Shown: piece after piece, positions 8,104-20,200 of the stretch
Numbering within the stretch: position 1 is the first letter of the stretch
Layout of the letters: each line of letters opens with the position of its first letter
NCBI RefSeq assembly: GCF_013184525.1
Contig: NZ_JAAOIZ010000002.1
Coordinates: forward strand, 558,001 to 622,000
Origin: Chryseobacterium sp. LAM-KRS1
GTDB lineage: Bacteria > Bacteroidota > Bacteroidia > Flavobacteriales > Weeksellaceae
Length of the DNA stretch: 64,000 bases
Reading direction: 5' to 3'
Translations under genes and position numbers: made by a program
The notes under the pieces: model-generated
The model's database searches: none
What the model saw: the letters and a program-made list of their open reading frames with translations, nothing else
Told to the model about the DNA's origin: nothing

Positions 8104-11100
8104 TTAAGGTCTCACAATGAAAGTTCCCTGTAAGATCATTCCGTCTGTTCCGTCGTGAGAAATTCCACTGATATCCATCCAGGTCTCTTCTTTATAGATT
8201 GTCAGAATTTTTTCTTCGGTACTGAACATATTCGATGTATTCTGAGACACCATTTTGAAGTGATGATAAAGTACCCTTCCTTCTGCATCTTTAATCTTCA
8301 TAGGATCTAGTCCTAATTTTTCTACAGGAAGGAAAAACTCATTTCCGGTCATATCGAATGTTTCTTTAAAGAACCATTCTTCAGTATTAGTTGCCGGATT
8401 ATTGCCAAAGACGTATAGATTTGCTTTTGTAGTATCTTTTTCATCCGTATCTATTCTGGCAATTTCCTTCCAGTTACCCAGAGGACTCATTTTATAAAGA
8501 TGGTATTTTCCTTTATAGCAAATCTGATCCCAGGATAAGATCACCCAGTTGATCATATCAGAATCTACTGGTTCAGAATGATATCTCAGTACAGGTGCCG
8601 GTGGATTATAATTTTCCACCAACATGGTTACCGTTGTCTTTGAAGGTAATGATGGTGCCTGCTCCTGTACCAGTTTATTAGCAGGTGGTGATACGTTATA
8701 ATCTATTGTGTTGTACTCTACTTTTCTGGAAGCAACTACACGATAGAAAAGTGGATCACCGTAAGGTTTTTCATCCAGATCTTCAAACTCGTCATACACC
8801 GTCCATGAACCATTTTCAGGATTCACTTCCACATCAGCAATTTCTACAGATTTGATGTGTTTCATACTCAATATGGAATCTGCATCCAGCTTATTGGTTG
8901 CCCTGTAAATAGAAATTTCATTGATCTTGTGTACATCAGTATAAGAGTTCACTTCAATCCTTACTTTTGCAGGAATTCCTAATGTAGCATTATCTACTAT
9001 TGGTAATAAGCTTAAGATCTTTGGTGGTTCAGCAGGATTAGTATTAACCAGTTTAATAGGTCCCTGGAATTTACTGAACTCTCCCATCTGCAATTGGTTT
9101 CCTAATTCTCTTACTCCATAGAAGTAGAAGTTATCGGAGGCACCATCAATCGTAAAATCGGTAAACAGAGTTGAATGGGCAGTTCCTCCCTGACCTTGGT
9201 TGTATATAGCTGCCATAGGAGCCATATCAAAATCCGCATGACTGGTAGGCAATAAATATCCTGAAGCATCCCTGATATTCTGTTTTTTATTTTTAGGTCT
9301 GTGACCTGTTATATCATTGAAATCAAAATTATGAATCTGCTGATAAATAATCGGTACTTCTGTAAGGGGCAGGAAGCAGTTAATCATCGCTTCTTTAATA
9401 AAGTGCCCTAAACGTAATTCATCTGATTGGCCAGGAATAGCCTCAATCACACGATAATTAATTGGATATTGACCATTTTTCCATTTGGTTTCATCTAATA
9501 AGTTAGCATATCCGCTTTGTCCTGTTTGTAGCCCAAAATGTTTGTTATGATTCACAATAAAATAATTAATTGCATCAAATAATACGGTACTGTTCGGAAG
9601 TGGCAGAGCATATTTCAAAGGGCTATCGGGAGGGAATGCTTCAAATTCTGTTTTTGTTGTATTAAGAAGCATTTCAAAATCCACAAAATTCATCCACCTA
9701 TCAGTAAAAAACTCTTCATCATTACCTCCAAGAGCATTAAGGTTATTTTTTATTTCCTCAATTTTTAACGATTCATATAAAGAAGCTAACAATACTGCAT
9801 TATTCGCTCTGAAGAACTGTACTGAATATGGTTTATGCTCATACTCCGTAATAAAGCTGTAGGTTGATTTTCCGAATTTATCCGGTCTGGTTGCATACAT
9901 AGAACCTTTTGGCTTCCTTGGTGGTTTAGGATCTACAATTCTATTGGCAAACATTATAGCCGGTACGCTGAATTTGGATTTGTACTTAGCGCCTTGCATG
10001 TCCACATTGTCATTGTCAACACTCTTAAACCCGAACATAGAATATCTCACATCTTCTCCTTCAGGCGGAAGAATAACTTCTTCTTTCAAATTATTGGCCT
10101 CATTCTTATATAAATATATTCTATAAGAAGGATAATAATTAATTTCAACATCATTCCCCATTAAAGGATCAGACAACTTCATTGGAAAGTCGTTTCCATC
10201 GTTAAATACGAATACTGGCTTATGCTGGCTATCTTCTTTTATTTCAAAATTTTCATCATAAACATACAGTACCAGATCTTTATTGGTTCCTATATTTTCC
10301 GTACGTACAACTTTGAATATAGAACGTGAATCGCTTGGTGCCGCACCAAAATGTTCATAAGTAAACATTCTGACAATTCCGTTAAACCACTCTACAGAGT
10401 CGGAAGTTGCAGAAAACTGTGAATGCTGTGCAAGTTTAAAACCAGGGAAGGTAATTTTATAAACGCCGCGATGTACTTCTTTACCCTGAGCAGGATCGTC
10501 AGTAACGACACCCATACTGTTTTGATATTTTGCAATTTTCTCATAATGTCTATGAACCTGAGCATTTTTCCAAAAACCTCTGCTCTTTTCTAAAAATCTC
10601 TGTACAGATCCATCCGACTGATGTGTGCTGATTACTTCTCTGTGGATTCCCCAGTCATTAGTCCCAATCTTCACTTTTAATGAGTTAGGATTTTTTGGTC
10701 CCCATGTTGGTGTATTCTGCATATTTTCGGTAGCACTGAACAATCCTTCAGTTCCGGGACTGAATGTAGGAAGTACAAGACTGCTCTGATCGATTACCGG
10801 TGAAGTACCCGCTATAATAGCCGCACTTGGTGCTTTTTTAAATACTGTAAACTTTAATCCTGAAGATTCCACCTCGATTCCGTTAATGATATAGCTTTCA
10901 CCGTCCAGCAAGAAAATTCCTCCGATAAAATCATTAATGGTTGTTCCTGCCGGGATTTCCGATTTTAAAATATGTAAAGGAATTGAAGGTTGAGCAGGCA
11001 TACTTGATCCCGGAGCAATAGTTCCACCTGAACTTGGAAGGATATAATCTACCGTTTTAATCTCTGCTAAAAGCTGATTATTCGGATGATGACTGATACC

Positions 11101-14100
11101 GGATACTTTCGCAGAAATCTCTCTCATTGTATAATTTCTATAGAAAATCTCTACTTCATCTGCCATAACTTCTTTATTATCTGGAAATATGGTATCCGGA
11201 TTCAGATAATAATCATCCGGCAATGTGGAATCAAATGAAATAGGGTATACAATTTCGTCCTGATAAATATGATGGTCAAAGCCCAATCTTACCAATGTTT
11301 TATCAGAATCTGTAATAGCCTGTCTACGATTCTGCTCACTCTGAGAAGTTAATGTCACAGGATATTCTTTCTGGATAAGGAAAGCTGTTGTTGCCGTTGG
11401 AGGTAATAGCCTGTTGTTAGGCTTGATGTTGGTATCAATTGACAGTTCTTCTCCTCCTGTTTGTGCCCTGGAGAACCAATTGATCCCGTATCCTTTATAA
11501 AAATACGTTCCACTTTTGTCCTGTTTATGCATGTACAATGGAGTATAAGTATCCGGAATCTGGATCGGCAACGTTTCAAAAGAATTTACCGTCGTATCGA
11601 TGTTTGAGTACTTGGTATCATGGCACAACTCTGGTTTGAACCAGATAAAATCATCTGTTTTCCCAGGTTCTACCAAACGGTATTCCAGACCTGCATACAC
11701 TGGAAACGTGAATGAAGAGGCATCAAATCTTTGAGAGGATCCAAAGAATGTCGGGTTTACTTCAAGATCAGGAATCTGTATATTATAAATACTGACATAA
11801 CGATATTTTCCATTATGAGAATAGCCTTCACTATCATATAAGCCAGCAGATTGCGGATTATCAGAGTCCATTCCTTTATTAAGCTTCAGTAGTTTTACAG
11901 GCAATGAAAGCCTTTCGATTTCTGTAGAGACAGGAAGAGACATGGAAAGCAACTGATAGGTCTTGTCAGACGTATTAATATCCAGATTTTGATTGGTATA
12001 ATATTCTGCAATATAGATATACTCGTTTCCGAAAACATCACTATTGATATCAAGATGACCCAATCCCAGCATTCTGGCCACATGATAATCAAGGGCTGCA
12101 ATATTCAGAATATCAAGGTTGGAAACCTCCATATCGCCTTGTTCCGGAAGATTGGTACTTATATCAACAACCTGTTGGGAGCCTGTAGGTGAAAGGTTAA
12201 TCGAAATCGTTTCATTGGCTTTTGGATTCGGCTGATTATCACTAAGCTCTACATACCTCTTAATAACAGTCTGTATATCCCTGTCTAATGGTCCTTGAGA
12301 TGGATGTTCCCATTTTCTTTTGTAATTTTCCGTATTTACATAAGCTCCATCGTTATATCGTAACCATGCACCGTGAACCGGGTTATCCTGAGGAAGAGGA
12401 TCTAATCTGGAAAATGCTTCATCCGGTTCTGATGTCAGGGAAAACTGTCCTAATTCTGTCCAGGCATTCGCTTGATTTCTGCTGATAATAAAGTCCGAAT
12501 AAAATTCAAATTTAATCAAGGAAACAAGACATTTGTCGGCTCTAAATCTTAGTGTTTTTGCATTTTCTGCATTAAAATACGATGTAGAAACTTCACTTCC
12601 ATATAAATTAATTCTATACGAAAGGTGCTGTTGGGAAGGATTACTTTGTTCAGCTACAGAAAGTGCTTCCATATCAATAACAGAATCTTGCTGTTGATTA
12701 TTTACCTCCAGCTCTGCAGCAAAGAAAATATCAGTTTTACAAAGAACTTCTATCAGCTCATATCCATATACACTTATAAATTTAAGCGGATCTGCCAATG
12801 GATCAACCGACTGTCTTACCTGATTGTATCTTGTTTTATTTCTAAAATAGACATAAAAAATCCTTTTGTTGTTATTGAATTTATACACCCACATCTTCTG
12901 GTTATCGTCAACAAGCTGGGGAGGAGTATTAAAGTCTAATGTAAAAACTGCTTTTTTATAGGCTGTCCTATAAATTTTCACAAAATCTTCAGGTTTATTG
13001 AAATTGTAATCTGATGATGCCAAATTCCCCTTAGGAAGGTGATTTTCACCTAGCTTACCGCCAAACCCCCATCTCAGGTGAATCCCTTTTGTACTATCAT
13101 CTCCTTTAGATCCGGCTGCCTGGAGATAAAAATTAGGAGTCTGAAGTCCTGAAAATTCATCAAAATTAATTCCGCTTCCATCGTCATCACAAATGCTCAT
13201 ATTCGTATAGGAGGTGGTATTAACTTTCAAGTCACTGGTATCCATACTCAGGTAGATATTCTTGAAACCATAGCTGGCTCCTTTCATATTCATATTGTAA
13301 AGATCGGGCTGCCACAATTGTATGGGGAATGATTTACAGTTTGTAATATCACCCTGAATAAAACCTGAATACTCGTGTGAATCTGCATTTCCATGAATTA
13401 ATAGGGTGTCTCCATCCACTTTGTCTATTACAGAGGTGGTTACACTCAGTTGCTTGATAAATTCAATTGAATGATTATAGTTGGAACATGCAATCTGGCT
13501 CTTTTCATTGCATATATAGAAGTTATTTTGTCCAAATGAAAAACGCGTTTTCAGGCCTGTATTAGGTTTGTAGAAATATCCAATATTTTGGTCCGGAAGA
13601 ACAAGAGCAGGACCATTATTCCATACCCCTGATGCATAGATCTTGTTATTCTGAAAGTATATTCCGTCCAAGGAAACTGTTGCCCCGTTCGAATGATAGG
13701 TATACCTTGATGTAGTTGTGGTAAAGTCCGGATTTGTACTAATAACAGTTCCCAGTCCATTTTCATTACCACAGATATAAATTTTACCATTATAAATTGC
13801 TAGACCTGAAATCTGAATATTTGCACCTCCTATAGTATCAACAATATTTCTGCTGATTACAATATCTCCGGTCGCATTTATTGCGATAATATAATTATTC
13901 TGATATTTAAGATCAAAAAAAGCAAGATAAGTGAGATCTCCGTATGCTTCTGCAAATAAGGCATCTTCCTGGGTAGGATTTGCAGGAAAGTTCCTATACC
14001 AGATCACATCACCTTTGATGTTGATACATAAAAGAAAAGGGGTCACTTGATCTTCCAGCCCCAGGATAACATAGTTACCTGAGACTGAAATGATTTTTTT

Positions 14101-14286
14101 AAAGCTTACTTCTCTGTCGGGATTAGAATAACTTTTACTCCACAGAAGTTTTCCGTTTTCTTTAAGAACAGTAACTACTCCCGCCTTTTCTAAATCTCCT
14201 GCATGAAAAACATTACCATTATCTCTATGGGTAAAGTTGATTTTAGCGTTCGAAGTATTATAATTATGATATTTAAAAAAACTCAT
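8104..14286 (-). CDS. Giant 2060-residue protein with propeller-like N-terminus and Fn3-like C-terminus
   Basis: No signal peptide and no transmembrane segment. Roughly residues 1-350 hold repeated strand blocks with G-D-V-I-W-Y-R, N-G-K-I-Y-I-C-G and similar motifs, resembling a PQQ/beta-propeller domain. Near residue 400 is G-I-H-L-R-W-G-F-G ... N-H-L-P-K-G-N-L. The long centre is mixed alpha/beta with no motif I can name. The last ~350 residues read like two fibronectin type III-like domains (E-P-P-K-I-L-S-L-L-P ... L-F-Y-R-V-V-A-S; V-I-L-S-W-D-Q-I). It lies 11 bases downstream of the 2293-residue gene, so the two giants are probably co-translated partners. A structural or scaffold role is inference; the family is not recognised. 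Confidence 0.7.
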   Translation of the reverse strand: MSFFKYHNYNTSNAKINFTHRDNGNVFHAGDLEKAGVVTVLKENGKLLWSKSYSNPDREVSFKKIISVSGNYVILGLEDQVTPFLLCINIKGDVIWYRNFPANPTQEDALFAEAYGDLTYLAFFDLKYQNNYIIAINATGDIVISRNIVDTIGGANIQISGLAIYNGKIYICGNENGLGTVISTNPDFTTTTSRYTYHSNGATVSLDGIYFQNNKIYASGVWNNGPALVLPDQNIGYFYKPNTGLKTRFSFGQNNFYICNEKSQIACSNYNHSIEFIKQLSVTTSVIDKVDGDTLLIHGNADSHEYSGFIQGDITNCKSFPIQLWQPDLYNMNMKGASYGFKNIYLSMDTSDLKVNTTSYTNMSICDDDGSGINFDEFSGLQTPNFYLQAAGSKGDDSTKGIHLRWGFGGKLGENHLPKGNLASSDYNFNKPEDFVKIYRTAYKKAVFTLDFNTPPQLVDDNQKMWVYKFNNNKRIFYVYFRNKTRYNQVRQSVDPLADPLKFISVYGYELIEVLCKTDIFFAAELEVNNQQQDSVIDMEALSVAEQSNPSQQHLSYRINLYGSEVSTSYFNAENAKTLRFRADKCLVSLIKFEFYSDFIISRNQANAWTELGQFSLTSEPDEAFSRLDPLPQDNPVHGAWLRYNDGAYVNTENYKRKWEHPSQGPLDRDIQTVIKRYVELSDNQPNPKANETISINLSPTGSQQVVDISTNLPEQGDMEVSNLDILNIAALDYHVARMLGLGHLDINSDVFGNEYIYIAEYYTNQNLDINTSDKTYQLLSMSLPVSTEIERLSLPVKLLKLNKGMDSDNPQSAGLYDSEGYSHNGKYRYVSIYNIQIPDLEVNPTFFGSSQRFDASSFTFPVYAGLEYRLVEPGKTDDFIWFKPELCHDTKYSNIDTTVNSFETLPIQIPDTYTPLYMHKQDKSGTYFYKGYGINWFSRAQTGGEELSIDTNIKPNNRLLPPTATTAFLIQKEYPVTLTSQSEQNRRQAITDSDKTLVRLGFDHHIYQDEIVYPISFDSTLPDDYYLNPDTIFPDNKEVMADEVEIFYRNYTMREISAKVSGISHHPNNQLLAEIKTVDYILPSSGGTIAPGSSMPAQPSIPLHILKSEIPAGTTINDFIGGIFLLDGESYIINGIEVESSGLKFTVFKKAPSAAIIAGTSPVIDQSSLVLPTFSPGTEGLFSATENMQNTPTWGPKNPNSLKVKIGTNDWGIHREVISTHQSDGSVQRFLEKSRGFWKNAQVHRHYEKIAKYQNSMGVVTDDPAQGKEVHRGVYKITFPGFKLAQHSQFSATSDSVEWFNGIVRMFTYEHFGAAPSDSRSIFKVVRTENIGTNKDLVLYVYDENFEIKEDSQHKPVFVFNDGNDFPMKLSDPLMGNDVEINYYPSYRIYLYKNEANNLKEEVILPPEGEDVRYSMFGFKSVDNDNVDMQGAKYKSKFSVPAIMFANRIVDPKPPRKPKGSMYATRPDKFGKSTYSFITEYEHKPYSVQFFRANNAVLLASLYESLKIEEIKNNLNALGGNDEEFFTDRWMNFVDFEMLLNTTKTEFEAFPPDSPLKYALPLPNSTVLFDAINYFIVNHNKHFGLQTGQSGYANLLDETKWKNGQYPINYRVIEAIPGQSDELRLGHFIKEAMINCFLPLTEVPIIYQQIHNFDFNDITGHRPKNKKQNIRDASGYLLPTSHADFDMAPMAAIYNQGQGGTAHSTLFTDFTIDGASDNFYFYGVRELGNQLQMGEFSKFQGPIKLVNTNPAEPPKILSLLPIVDNATLGIPAKVRIEVNSYTDVHKINEISIYRATNKLDADSILSMKHIKSVEIADVEVNPENGSWTVYDEFEDLDEKPYGDPLFYRVVASRKVEYNTIDYNVSPPANKLVQEQAPSLPSKTTVTMLVENYNPPAPVLRYHSEPVDSDMINWVILSWDQICYKGKYHLYKMSPLGNWKEIARIDTDEKDTTKANLYVFGNNPATNTEEWFFKETFDMTGNEFFLPVEKLGLDPMKIKDAEGRVLYHHFKMVSQNTSNMFSTEEKILTIYKEETWMDISGISHDGTDGMILQGTFIVRP

Positions 14287-14297
14287 TTTAGATTTAA

Positions 14298-17200
14298 TTA
14301 ATTGTTTATTTGTAATTCGTTGATTGTCACTCCACTTCCCGGAAATTCAGTATAAGCTGATCCATCCCAGGATTTATACTTAAACTGTAGTTTTAATTTC
14401 AGGTCTTTGATTTTGTTGCTCTTATGTACCACTAAAATCTGAGAATAGTCTTTAGCATAAATGAGTTGAAAATCTTCAATATGGTTTCCTAAGGCATTAG
14501 GAATTACAAGACATTTTTTCACCTCTTCCAATGGAATTCTAGGATCATTGAACGGTTCCGGGTTCCTTATGAGTAAGGCAACTACGTCATTATTGGAGTT
14601 GACTATTTTAACAAATTCCGTATTAGTTGGCGGATTTAATGGTTTTAATCCCATTACTCCTTCAAAAGCGCGGTCAAATACCTCTGAATAGGTATTGGCA
14701 AGCCCTTTTAAGTTTGGATTTTCAATGCCTTCCGAAGCTAAAATATAGAGGTCATTAAGCTGCTGTTGTTTAAGATCTGCTTTTATCTCATAAATAGCAT
14801 CCTTTTGTCCTATTACTTCATTTTTATCATTATATTCTTTCAGCTTATAACTTTCTACCTGCTCTTTGAAATCCCTGTATCTTGAAGTTCTAAATACGAA
14901 CTCATGAATTTTCTGGTTTTCTTCATACACTTTGTAAGGATCTTCCGGTGTTGGTGTGGGCTGTGGATTATAATTTCCGTCCCCGTCATCATCAAAAGCA
15001 TTATAAATAATGGCTGTATACAGTTTTTCCGGAGTCAGATCCTCCAATTTAACTGAATATTTATATGCTTTTGGTGGTACAGGTTGTCCCAGATTAACAG
15101 TACAAGCCATGCCTGTATTGCCCTGGTTAACGTGATTCACATAGTTAAGCATCTGCTGAATTCCCAATGGTAAATTCGGATCGTCTTCTTCCCAGCTTTC
15201 TTTAGTTACCGGTATTGTTTCATGTTTTGTCCAGTTTTGAGGTAAAGGATACGGAACACTGATACCCGTTACAGGATCTTTAATCACGATATTAACACTT
15301 CCTTTGATCTCACCTACGTCCATGCCATTTACATTATGAGCAGCCCATGTTTTAAGCATATTGTAGATGTAAGGTTTAGTAAATGAAAGTACTATTTTAC
15401 TCTGCTCATTACCATAGAATAATGGTTTTGCCATCAGAAGGTCTCCGTCTACATTAGGATATGATTTTTTCATATCGATATATGATTTCAGGGAAGTAAT
15501 CGGGTATTCATCTATATTTTTCTTCTTATTAGGAATTGGATTTCCATGTTCATCTTTAAGATTTTCAATATAGCTTTCCTTTTTCTTTTCAAAGTGTCCG
15601 ATAGGGCCTGCTGTTTTAAATGCGAAGTAATAGTTAATGATATGGGGCGTATCTCCATTTACATTATCTTTCAATTTAAGATTGATATAGTATACACTGT
15701 TTGGTCTCCAAACCGGCTGTACCACTTTGCTCATTGCCTCCTGCATCAGCTTCATATCTTCTGTTACAGCATCCTGTGATGGGATGGTCTGCTGATATTC
15801 ATATTCTTCCGCCGTGATCCAATTCACTTTGTGGAACAATGTATAGCAATTCGACACTGCGCCTCCATCACCATCATTATTACATCCGCAATTTCCAAGA
15901 TTAAAAATAACATCATGGATTTCTTTTGTTAATTGTAATGCACCGAATATGGTAGCTCCCTCCATATTCAGATAGGCTTCCAGTTTTCCGATAAGATCTT
16001 TTACATATCCAATCCCCTGAATAAGATTATATTCCGGGAAGTCTTTATCAAAACTAAAGATCGTATCCATGAAGGTAATAAAGCATTTTCTGCTGTATCT
16101 TAGCTGTGTGACCCCATCAACTCCCTGATAAACAATACACTGATTAAGATTATACATCAGTTCGGTAAGAAAATTACAAAGTCTGGTATCTTTATCACAT
16201 GGTTCCGGTTCTGAATTACAGCCACAATCCGGTGTAAATTTCAGACTAACAGGCTTTTGATTGATTTTGTTAATCTTAATAATAACTGCTTTATTGATTG
16301 TCTCCTTAGGATAATCACTTGAATAACAAACATCTACTCCAGTTCCTTTATCTGAGATTTTAGTAATCACAGAATTGTGCTTAATGAATTGACTTAACGG
16401 ACCGTGAGGAAGGTACAGGAATATTACAGAATGTGTATTAAAATCAACATAGGGTACGGTCGTTTCTCCCGTGATCGTTCTATATTGTACATCATAATCT
16501 GTCCAGTCATTCGCCACATTAGACATATCAAAATTCAGAACCCCAAACATTCCGTTGTATCCATTTTCTACATGCATCACATTGAAATCAAGTTCGTTGC
16601 ATTGAGAAGTAGTACATCCTCCATTTTTCAGTTCTTTCAACTGTTCAACAAGCGCATCGTATTCAGCCTGTTCTGCAGGAGATAAAACTATACTGATTAC
16701 CTCACCGGTTGTATTTGCAGTCGCATTAGCCCAGATCTGATCAATCTGTGCATTGATATTGTCAATATCCTGTTGATTGGCGTTATATGGAATAATTTCT
16801 ATCTTACTTACATATTGTCCGGCATAATCAGCCGCTTCATAAATCAGCTCTGTTCCCAGTTCTGCTTTTGTCTTTGTGACTTCATCGATCAAAGCATAAC
16901 TCTGATAAATAGCAGTCGAGAATACATCTTTATAATATCTGATCTTCACCGAGCTTGCCATCGTAGAAAGTAATAATCGTAGCCTTGCTGATGCTTCAGG
17001 AAGTAAAACGACCATCGTATTTCCATTGGTCATCTTTAATGATCTCGGATAGTTATGTGGATTGGATGCATTGGAAACCATAAGGTAATCAGTAGCATCT
17101 GATACTGTTCCTAAAAGATTGTAGTACGCTCCATTAATTAAGTTATAGGGTGCTCCTGCAGGTGAATAATATACAGTTCCTACTGCTTTATCTTTTACAT

Positions 17201-20200
17201 TAGACTCATGCCATACAACTTCAGATTCGGTACAGAATAATGATGAAGGTGTAATTCCATATTGCTCAGGAATAAACCATCCCGGTTGTGCAGAGTCTAA
17301 GAATGAAAATGGCGTAGATGCCAAAATCCTGATGGTATCATACTTATCATTTGTCTTCTGCCAGAATCCTAATTTAAATTTATCCAGATTAGCAATGCTG
17401 TTTGCTTCATTCTGAGTCAGCACGGCTCTGTAAGGATTGTATTTATTCCATGCAGTTCCCTGCTTATTAAGAATTTTAATCTCAACATCTTCAATGGAAT
17501 ACTGGTGTTTCACCTGGCGAAGGACGTGACCTCCAGGCTGGGTTTTCTGAGGCGGAATAAGATCTGTAAATTCACTTGCTCCGTTGGTATGTCCTCCGAT
17601 TTTCTCGCCTGCAGTAGAAGTTGGAATAAGTCCTTTTTCAATTTTGATATCGATATAGGTATCCAATGGAATGGTAGGCAGTTTTTCGTGATCTTTAATT
17701 GCCGGTAACGGAACATCGCCAACCTGTACAACTGGAAGATCGAAGGTCTCACTGGTCAACATATGAACTCCTTTCACCGCATTTTTCAACCTTTCTTCTT
17801 TCGGATAATCAATCTCTGGTGGGTCTGATTCGTAAGTAAGAGGCGGTACAGCACTTGTATCTACCTTATCGTTTTTCTCCCATTTGATGCTTAAGTGTAC
17901 TTTAAGTTTAATTTTAAAAATGGCCAGTTTGATCTTGAGCTCGAATTTAAATTCCGCAAGAATCAGGAACGGAAATACAAGCTCTACTCTGAAATAGATA
18001 GAGATAAACAAAGCAACACTTACAATGAAAAGATTGATCTCTGCTCCTCCTTCCACATAAATATATCCTCCTACCTGTGGCCTTTCAAAACTGATATGCG
18101 CTCCCACTTCAATAGCGGCATACACTTTTACAATGATCAGGTTCAGGTTGAAATCTACTCTTGCTCCGGCTTCAATTCCCTTAGCGGCAATCATCAGATA
18201 AGATTCTGCCTTAATATTCACCGAATCTTTAAACAGACTGGCCCTGATCGGTTTATCCCTTGTTCCGAAATTAACATACCATGGTCTTTGGTTTTTAAAG
18301 AAGAAGCCCATCTGAACTTCGGCCTTAATATCAATGAATGATCCGTTATTTTTGTTGAGCTGGAAGTTACCTCCTGCTCCAATTTCCAGTGAATTATCAC
18401 CTACAATTACAAATGCGTAGAATGGCGGAACTTTAGGGTCATCTTCTGTTAATCCAAGACGTTCACTGATAATCGTTAATCCGGCATCAATCGCAAACAT
18501 ACTTGGTACTGAAAGCAATACCATTGCTCGTAATGAGGCAAGACGCCCATCTAAGGTGGCCAGGGAAGCTCCTGCTCCAAAGGAGAACGGTGCACTATAC
18601 TTTTGAGTAAACTGAGGCCCGATAAATTTATCTGTATTGATTCCTCGCTGCGGATGCACATAATAATCGTACCAAGTGTCATTTTCCGTCATTCCGATCG
18701 CCTCTTTTTCAGCTACATATCGGTATCCGATGAGTCCACGGAATCCGAAAATACCAAATGAACCTAATGGGATCACGAACGGCAGTTCAACACTTGCATC
18801 TACCAGGAATCCCGGATATTTAGGATCAAAAGCCATTTCTGCAGAACCGGAAATATTCATTTTCGGTAACTGAAGAGAAACTTTTCCTCTGTATTCTGTG
18901 GATTTTCCCGGCTCCGGAATGGTAAGAGCCCCTTTGATAATGGCTACGGCGGCACTTGCACTTGCTGTTCCCGGAATTACCAGGTCTACTTCTAAGGTTG
19001 AAATATGGAAGTAATCATCTTTAGTTCCACCGAACTCATCGTTATCAGCAGTATAATAGTATTTTACCCCATTACCTCTTACATCAAGACCTAGTGGATT
19101 GATATTGATCCCACCATCAAATCCGATATAATTATAGGTCCGCATATTCCCTTTATACATTCGCTGTATGGTTCCCATATGGATGGCTGTAACCGCCATA
19201 CGGACCGGACCTAAATTCAGGTGAAGATTGGTTGGAATGATAGAACTTCCGCCTGCAATTTCAAATTTACCGTTAGCATAATAACGGATAGCCGGCAGAT
19301 CAATTCCTTCTTTTCCTAACAATCTTTCTCCAAATGAATCTTCAGGGAAGGTGATCTTAGTATCCGCTTCTACATAGAAGTTATCATTTTTCTTCCCGAT
19401 TTCTATTCTTTGCAAATAAAAGGTAAGGATGTTAAAAAGATTCATTTTCAGACCAAAAGGCAGAATGGCAGCAGAAAGTTTGAAATTTTCTTTACTTTCC
19501 CATTCTCCTACAACGTCAATGACCATATCCAGGCCGTTATAATCTTTGAATTTTTTGATTTTCAGTCCGGCATGTAATGAGGAATGCACTACCTGTCCCT
19601 GGTGGAAATCAATATCAAATTTGCTGAATCCTAATTCCCATGATTTCTCGGTATCTTTCCCAAGATTAAACCATAGGGTACGGTTAGCATCATCAAGACT
19701 ATCCACAGACAGACTTGCCAGAAACTTATAATAGTCCTCTTCTTTCTGGAATTCCCTGTAATCTCCTGCAACGGTTCTTAATCCCATTGGATAAACGAAC
19801 TTAAGTTCAGAAGGGGATGCCAAACCGTTCATGAAAGTCATCAGTTCATCCATGCTATGAATATCTGTTTCATTAGAACTGCTCATGGATTTCACTTTCA
19901 GATTATTATAATCCAGCGTAAAAAACTTGCTGAAATAATCAACGACTTTTGTTTCTGTTCCTACTGTTTTTACGGCGTAAGTAGGTCTAATGGCAATATT
20001 TCCCGAGAGTCCTCCGGTTCCGATCAGCATATGATTGGCTGAAATACCTATGGTTTGTTGGGTATTTCCTTCAGGATTTTTCTTTTTAAACCATTTTTTA
20101 GGAAGGAAAATTTCGGTGTATTCCATGTAGACTCCCATAAATTCCTTAGGTCTTCCGTCTGCGTCGGCTTCAGCAATATTTTCCGTTTTGCTCAGGTCTA

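Noticed and set aside
17895..18341. 148-codon plus-strand open frame opposite the 2293-residue gene
   Set aside because: It is a mirror of the lysine/hydrophobic alternation on the coding strand, with no start signal or homology-like content.
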